From: Chamaelirium japonicum
Lineage: Eukaryota; Streptophyta; Magnoliopsida; Liliales; Melanthiaceae
Direction: 5' to 3'
DNA: 64,000 bases
NCBI GenBank assembly: GCA_947650365.1
Contig: OX393551.1
Location: forward strand, 95,454,697-95,518,696
This document shows, in pieces, positions 61,831 through 64,000 of this stretch. The position numbers were made by a program, and so were the translations under genes. Below the pieces are notes generated by a model that worked only from the letters and a program-made list of their open reading frames with translations, did not search any database and had not been told where the DNA came from. Position 1 is the first letter of the stretch, and every line of letters starts with the position of its first letter.

Positions 61831-64000
61831 CCATAGATTTCTTATGCCCTAAGTAAGCTTACCCTATAAATAATATACGACCCCTTTAGGGTAGAGCACA
61901 TTTGATGGCTCTTTCTTTCTTCCATCTCACAACACATTATCAGCACGAATATATCGAGCCCAACCGACCAGTCATTAAAAAACAAAGAGAGAAAGAAGAC
62001 AAAAGAGAGAGAAGAAGAAAGAAGAGAACAGAGAGATAAATAAAGAGAGAAGAATTCCTGCTCCAGTCCATTCACCACGGGTATAAGTGTAAAGTAAGAA
62101 ATAATCTAAATTCTAAAACTCTACTTCTTAATATTTATATGGCCCCTTTAGGGTAGGGCACATTTAACGGCTCTCTTTTTTTCCATCACACAATACGTTA
62201 TCAACACGAACATGTCAAGCCCAGCCGACCAGTCATAAGAAAATAGAGAGAGAAAGGAAGATAGAAGAGAGAAAAAAAAGGAGAAGAGAATAGGGAGATA
62301 AACGAAGAGAGAAGTAGAAGAAGTCCTGCTCCAACCTATTGGCCATGGGTATAGGTGTAAAATAAGAATAAATCTAATTAGGATGGGGCATGTTTGATGG
62401 CTCTCCCTTTCTCCCATCTTACAACACGTTATCAGTACGAATATGTCGAGCCCAACCGACCAGTTATTAGAAAATAGAAAGAGAAACGAAGATAGAAGAG
62501 AGAGAAGAAGAAAGAAGAAAATAAAGAGATAAACGAATAGAGAAGAGAGTAGAAGTCCTACTCCAGTCTATTCGCCATGGGTATAGATGTGTAGTAAGAA
62601 GGAATCTAAATTATAAAACTCTACGTCTCAATAAAATAATTAAACCTCTCCGTTCTCTTCTCTCTTCTCCCATGGATTAGGGTTTACCATAGATTGCTTA
62701 GACCCTAAGTAAGTATACCCTATAAATAAAATACGACCCCTTTAGGATAGGGCATATTTGATGGGTCTCTCTTTCTTTTATCTCACAAAACATTATCAGC
62801 ACGAACATGTCTAGCCCAGCCAACCAGTCATAAGAAAACAAAAAGAGAAACAAAGACAGAAGAGAGAGAAGAAAACTGAGAATTAATTATTTAAATAGTC
62901 TCTTCTTATGCCGGTATAGGTGTGAAGTAAGAAGGGATCTATATTCCAGAACTCCACAAAAGAGAAAGAAGAAAAGAAAAGAGAACAAAGAAATAAATAA
63001 AGAGAGAAGAGAGGCGATGTCCTGCTCTAGTCCATTGGCCACGGGTATAGGTATGAAGTAAGCAAAAATCTAAATTCCAAAACTCCATTTTTCAATATTT
63101 ATACGACCCCTTTAGGATAGGGCATGTTTGACGGCTCTCTCTTTCTCCCACCTCATAATACTTTATCAGTACGAACCTGTCGAGCCCAGCCGATCAGTTA
63201 TAAGAAAATAGAGAGAGAAACGAAGACAAAAAAGAGAGAAGAAGAGAAAAGAGAACAGAGAGACCAACAATGAGAGAAGAGAGAAGAAGACCTGCTCCAG
63301 TCTATTGGCCACGAGTATAGGTGTCAAATAAGAAGGAATCTAAATTCCAAAACTCTACTTCTTAATAATATAATTAAGTATCTTCGTTCTCTTCTTTCTT
63401 CTCCCATGGATTAGGGTTTTCCATAGATAGCTTAGGCCCTAAGTAAGCCTACCCTATAAATAATATATGACCCCTTTAGATGGGGCACGTTTGACAACTC
63501 TCTTTTTCTTCCATCTTACAATACGTTATCAGCACGAATATATCGAGCCTAGTCGATCAATCACAAGAAAACTGAGAGAGAAACGAAGACAAAAGAGAGA
63601 GAAGAAGAGAGCAGAGAACAGAGATATAAACGAAGATAGAAGAGAAAATAAGTCCTACTCTAATTCATTGCCATCCGATCGAACGATCTCATAACAGTTA
63701 AATTGTTTTAAAATTTTTCAAAGAAAAATATAAATTAATTTTATTAAAAAAAATTCATTGACAACCGATTGAGAGAAGAAGAGAGAAGACAATGATGAGA
63801 TAAACGAAAAGATAAGAGAGAAGAAGTCCTACTCTAGTCCATTCGCCACAGGTATAGGTGTGAAGTAAGAAAAATCTAAATTCCAAAACTCTACTTCTCA
63901 ATAGAAAAATCCCAAAGTTATTATGATTATCATAGTAATGTTATTATAATTTTTTTAATTAAATTAATTATTTATTTAGTTATTAAATAATTTAATAATT
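61831..64000 (+). repeat. Mostly plus-type array to the window end
   Basis: Head motifs near 61938, 62195, 62427, 62789, 63162 and 63520 show the unit period. AT-rich patches lie at 63680-63765 and from 63900 to the edge, the latter starting with a boundary motif (CAATAGAAAAATC, variant). No gene. Confidence 0.7.

Larger units (their letters stand above)
1..64000. repeat. Mosaic array of core/head/leader/AT-tail modules
   Basis: Nearly all of the window outside the four insertions is built from the same modules in both orientations. Read in the plus-type order they are: leader (about 105 bp: CCATGGATTAGGGTTTCCCA, GTAAGCTTAC, CTATAAATAATAT), head (about 115-130 bp: GACCCCTTTAGGGTGGGGCA, CACGTTATCAGCACGAAC), core (about 140 bp: GA-rich tract, CCATTGGCCACGGGTATAGG, GGAATCTAAATTCC) and an optional AT-rich tail. 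A full unit is about 360 bp: successive head motifs near 62427, 62789, 63162 and 63520 are 358-373 bp apart. Units lacking the leader, or consisting of core only, are also common. Individual units look well diverged from one another. No gene, tRNA or rRNA is visible in the array. I do not recognise it as a named satellite. Confidence 0.9.

Noticed and set aside
1-64000. Centromeric satellite identity for the array
   Set aside because: Higher-order structure is suggestive, but the units are irregular and in both orientations, and nothing in the sequence shows CENH3 association; left as a possibility only.

Overview
This window comes from a plant nuclear genome, most likely a flowering plant; I cannot name the species. 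It holds degenerate Ty1/copia and Ty3/gypsy sequence, plant-type LTRs with target-site duplications, and very AT-rich intergenic DNA. I find no host protein-coding gene, tRNA or rRNA gene. The only coding sequence is retroelement debris. Almost all the short open frames in the window are by-products of pyrimidine-rich repeats.

About 51 kb is one old mosaic array built from four modules that recur in both orientations. (1) A 'core' of about 140 bp has a GA-rich tract followed by a conserved segment containing CCATTGGCCACGGGTATAGG. (2) A 'head' of about 115-130 bp contains CACGTTATCAGCACGAAC. (3) A 'leader' of about 105 bp carries a telo-box-like TTAGGGTTT, the palindrome GTAAGCTTAC and a TATA-like CTATAAATAATAT. 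(4) An AT-rich tail of variable length, up to about 0.9 kb, is often bounded by an inverted motif. A full leader-head-core unit is about 360 bp; shorter units lack the leader or the leader plus head.

The array has large-scale order. Positions 1-8640 are an inverted copy of about 49981-57578, shown by many private junctions in mirror order. Between them lies a direct higher-order repeat of about 3.75 kb with repeat starts at about 13354, 17099, 29708 and 33446, once younger insertions are subtracted. A second direct duplication of about 2.7 kb lies at 42.6-46.7 kb. The segment from 57.6 to 64 kb is more of the same array and holds an inverted partner of the AT-rich block at 44 kb.

Younger insertions interrupt the array. 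A defective Ty1/copia element (19660-28507, TSD ACAAC) has lost most of its 5' LTR and the start of gag, which are replaced by a fragment of another LTR family. Its polyprotein has two stops, a frameshift, and catalytic Asp-to-Asn changes in both integrase and reverse transcriptase. A foldback element (34846-35722) has arms made of 43-bp tandem repeats. A solo LTR (36154-38440, TSD GAAGT) belongs to the family that invaded the copia element. A decayed gypsy gag fragment (49244-49980) sits exactly at the inner end of the right inverted arm.

Homology statements rest on reading by eye. Percent identities are impressions except where differences were counted, and module and block edges are approximate to tens of bases unless a target-site duplication fixes them.
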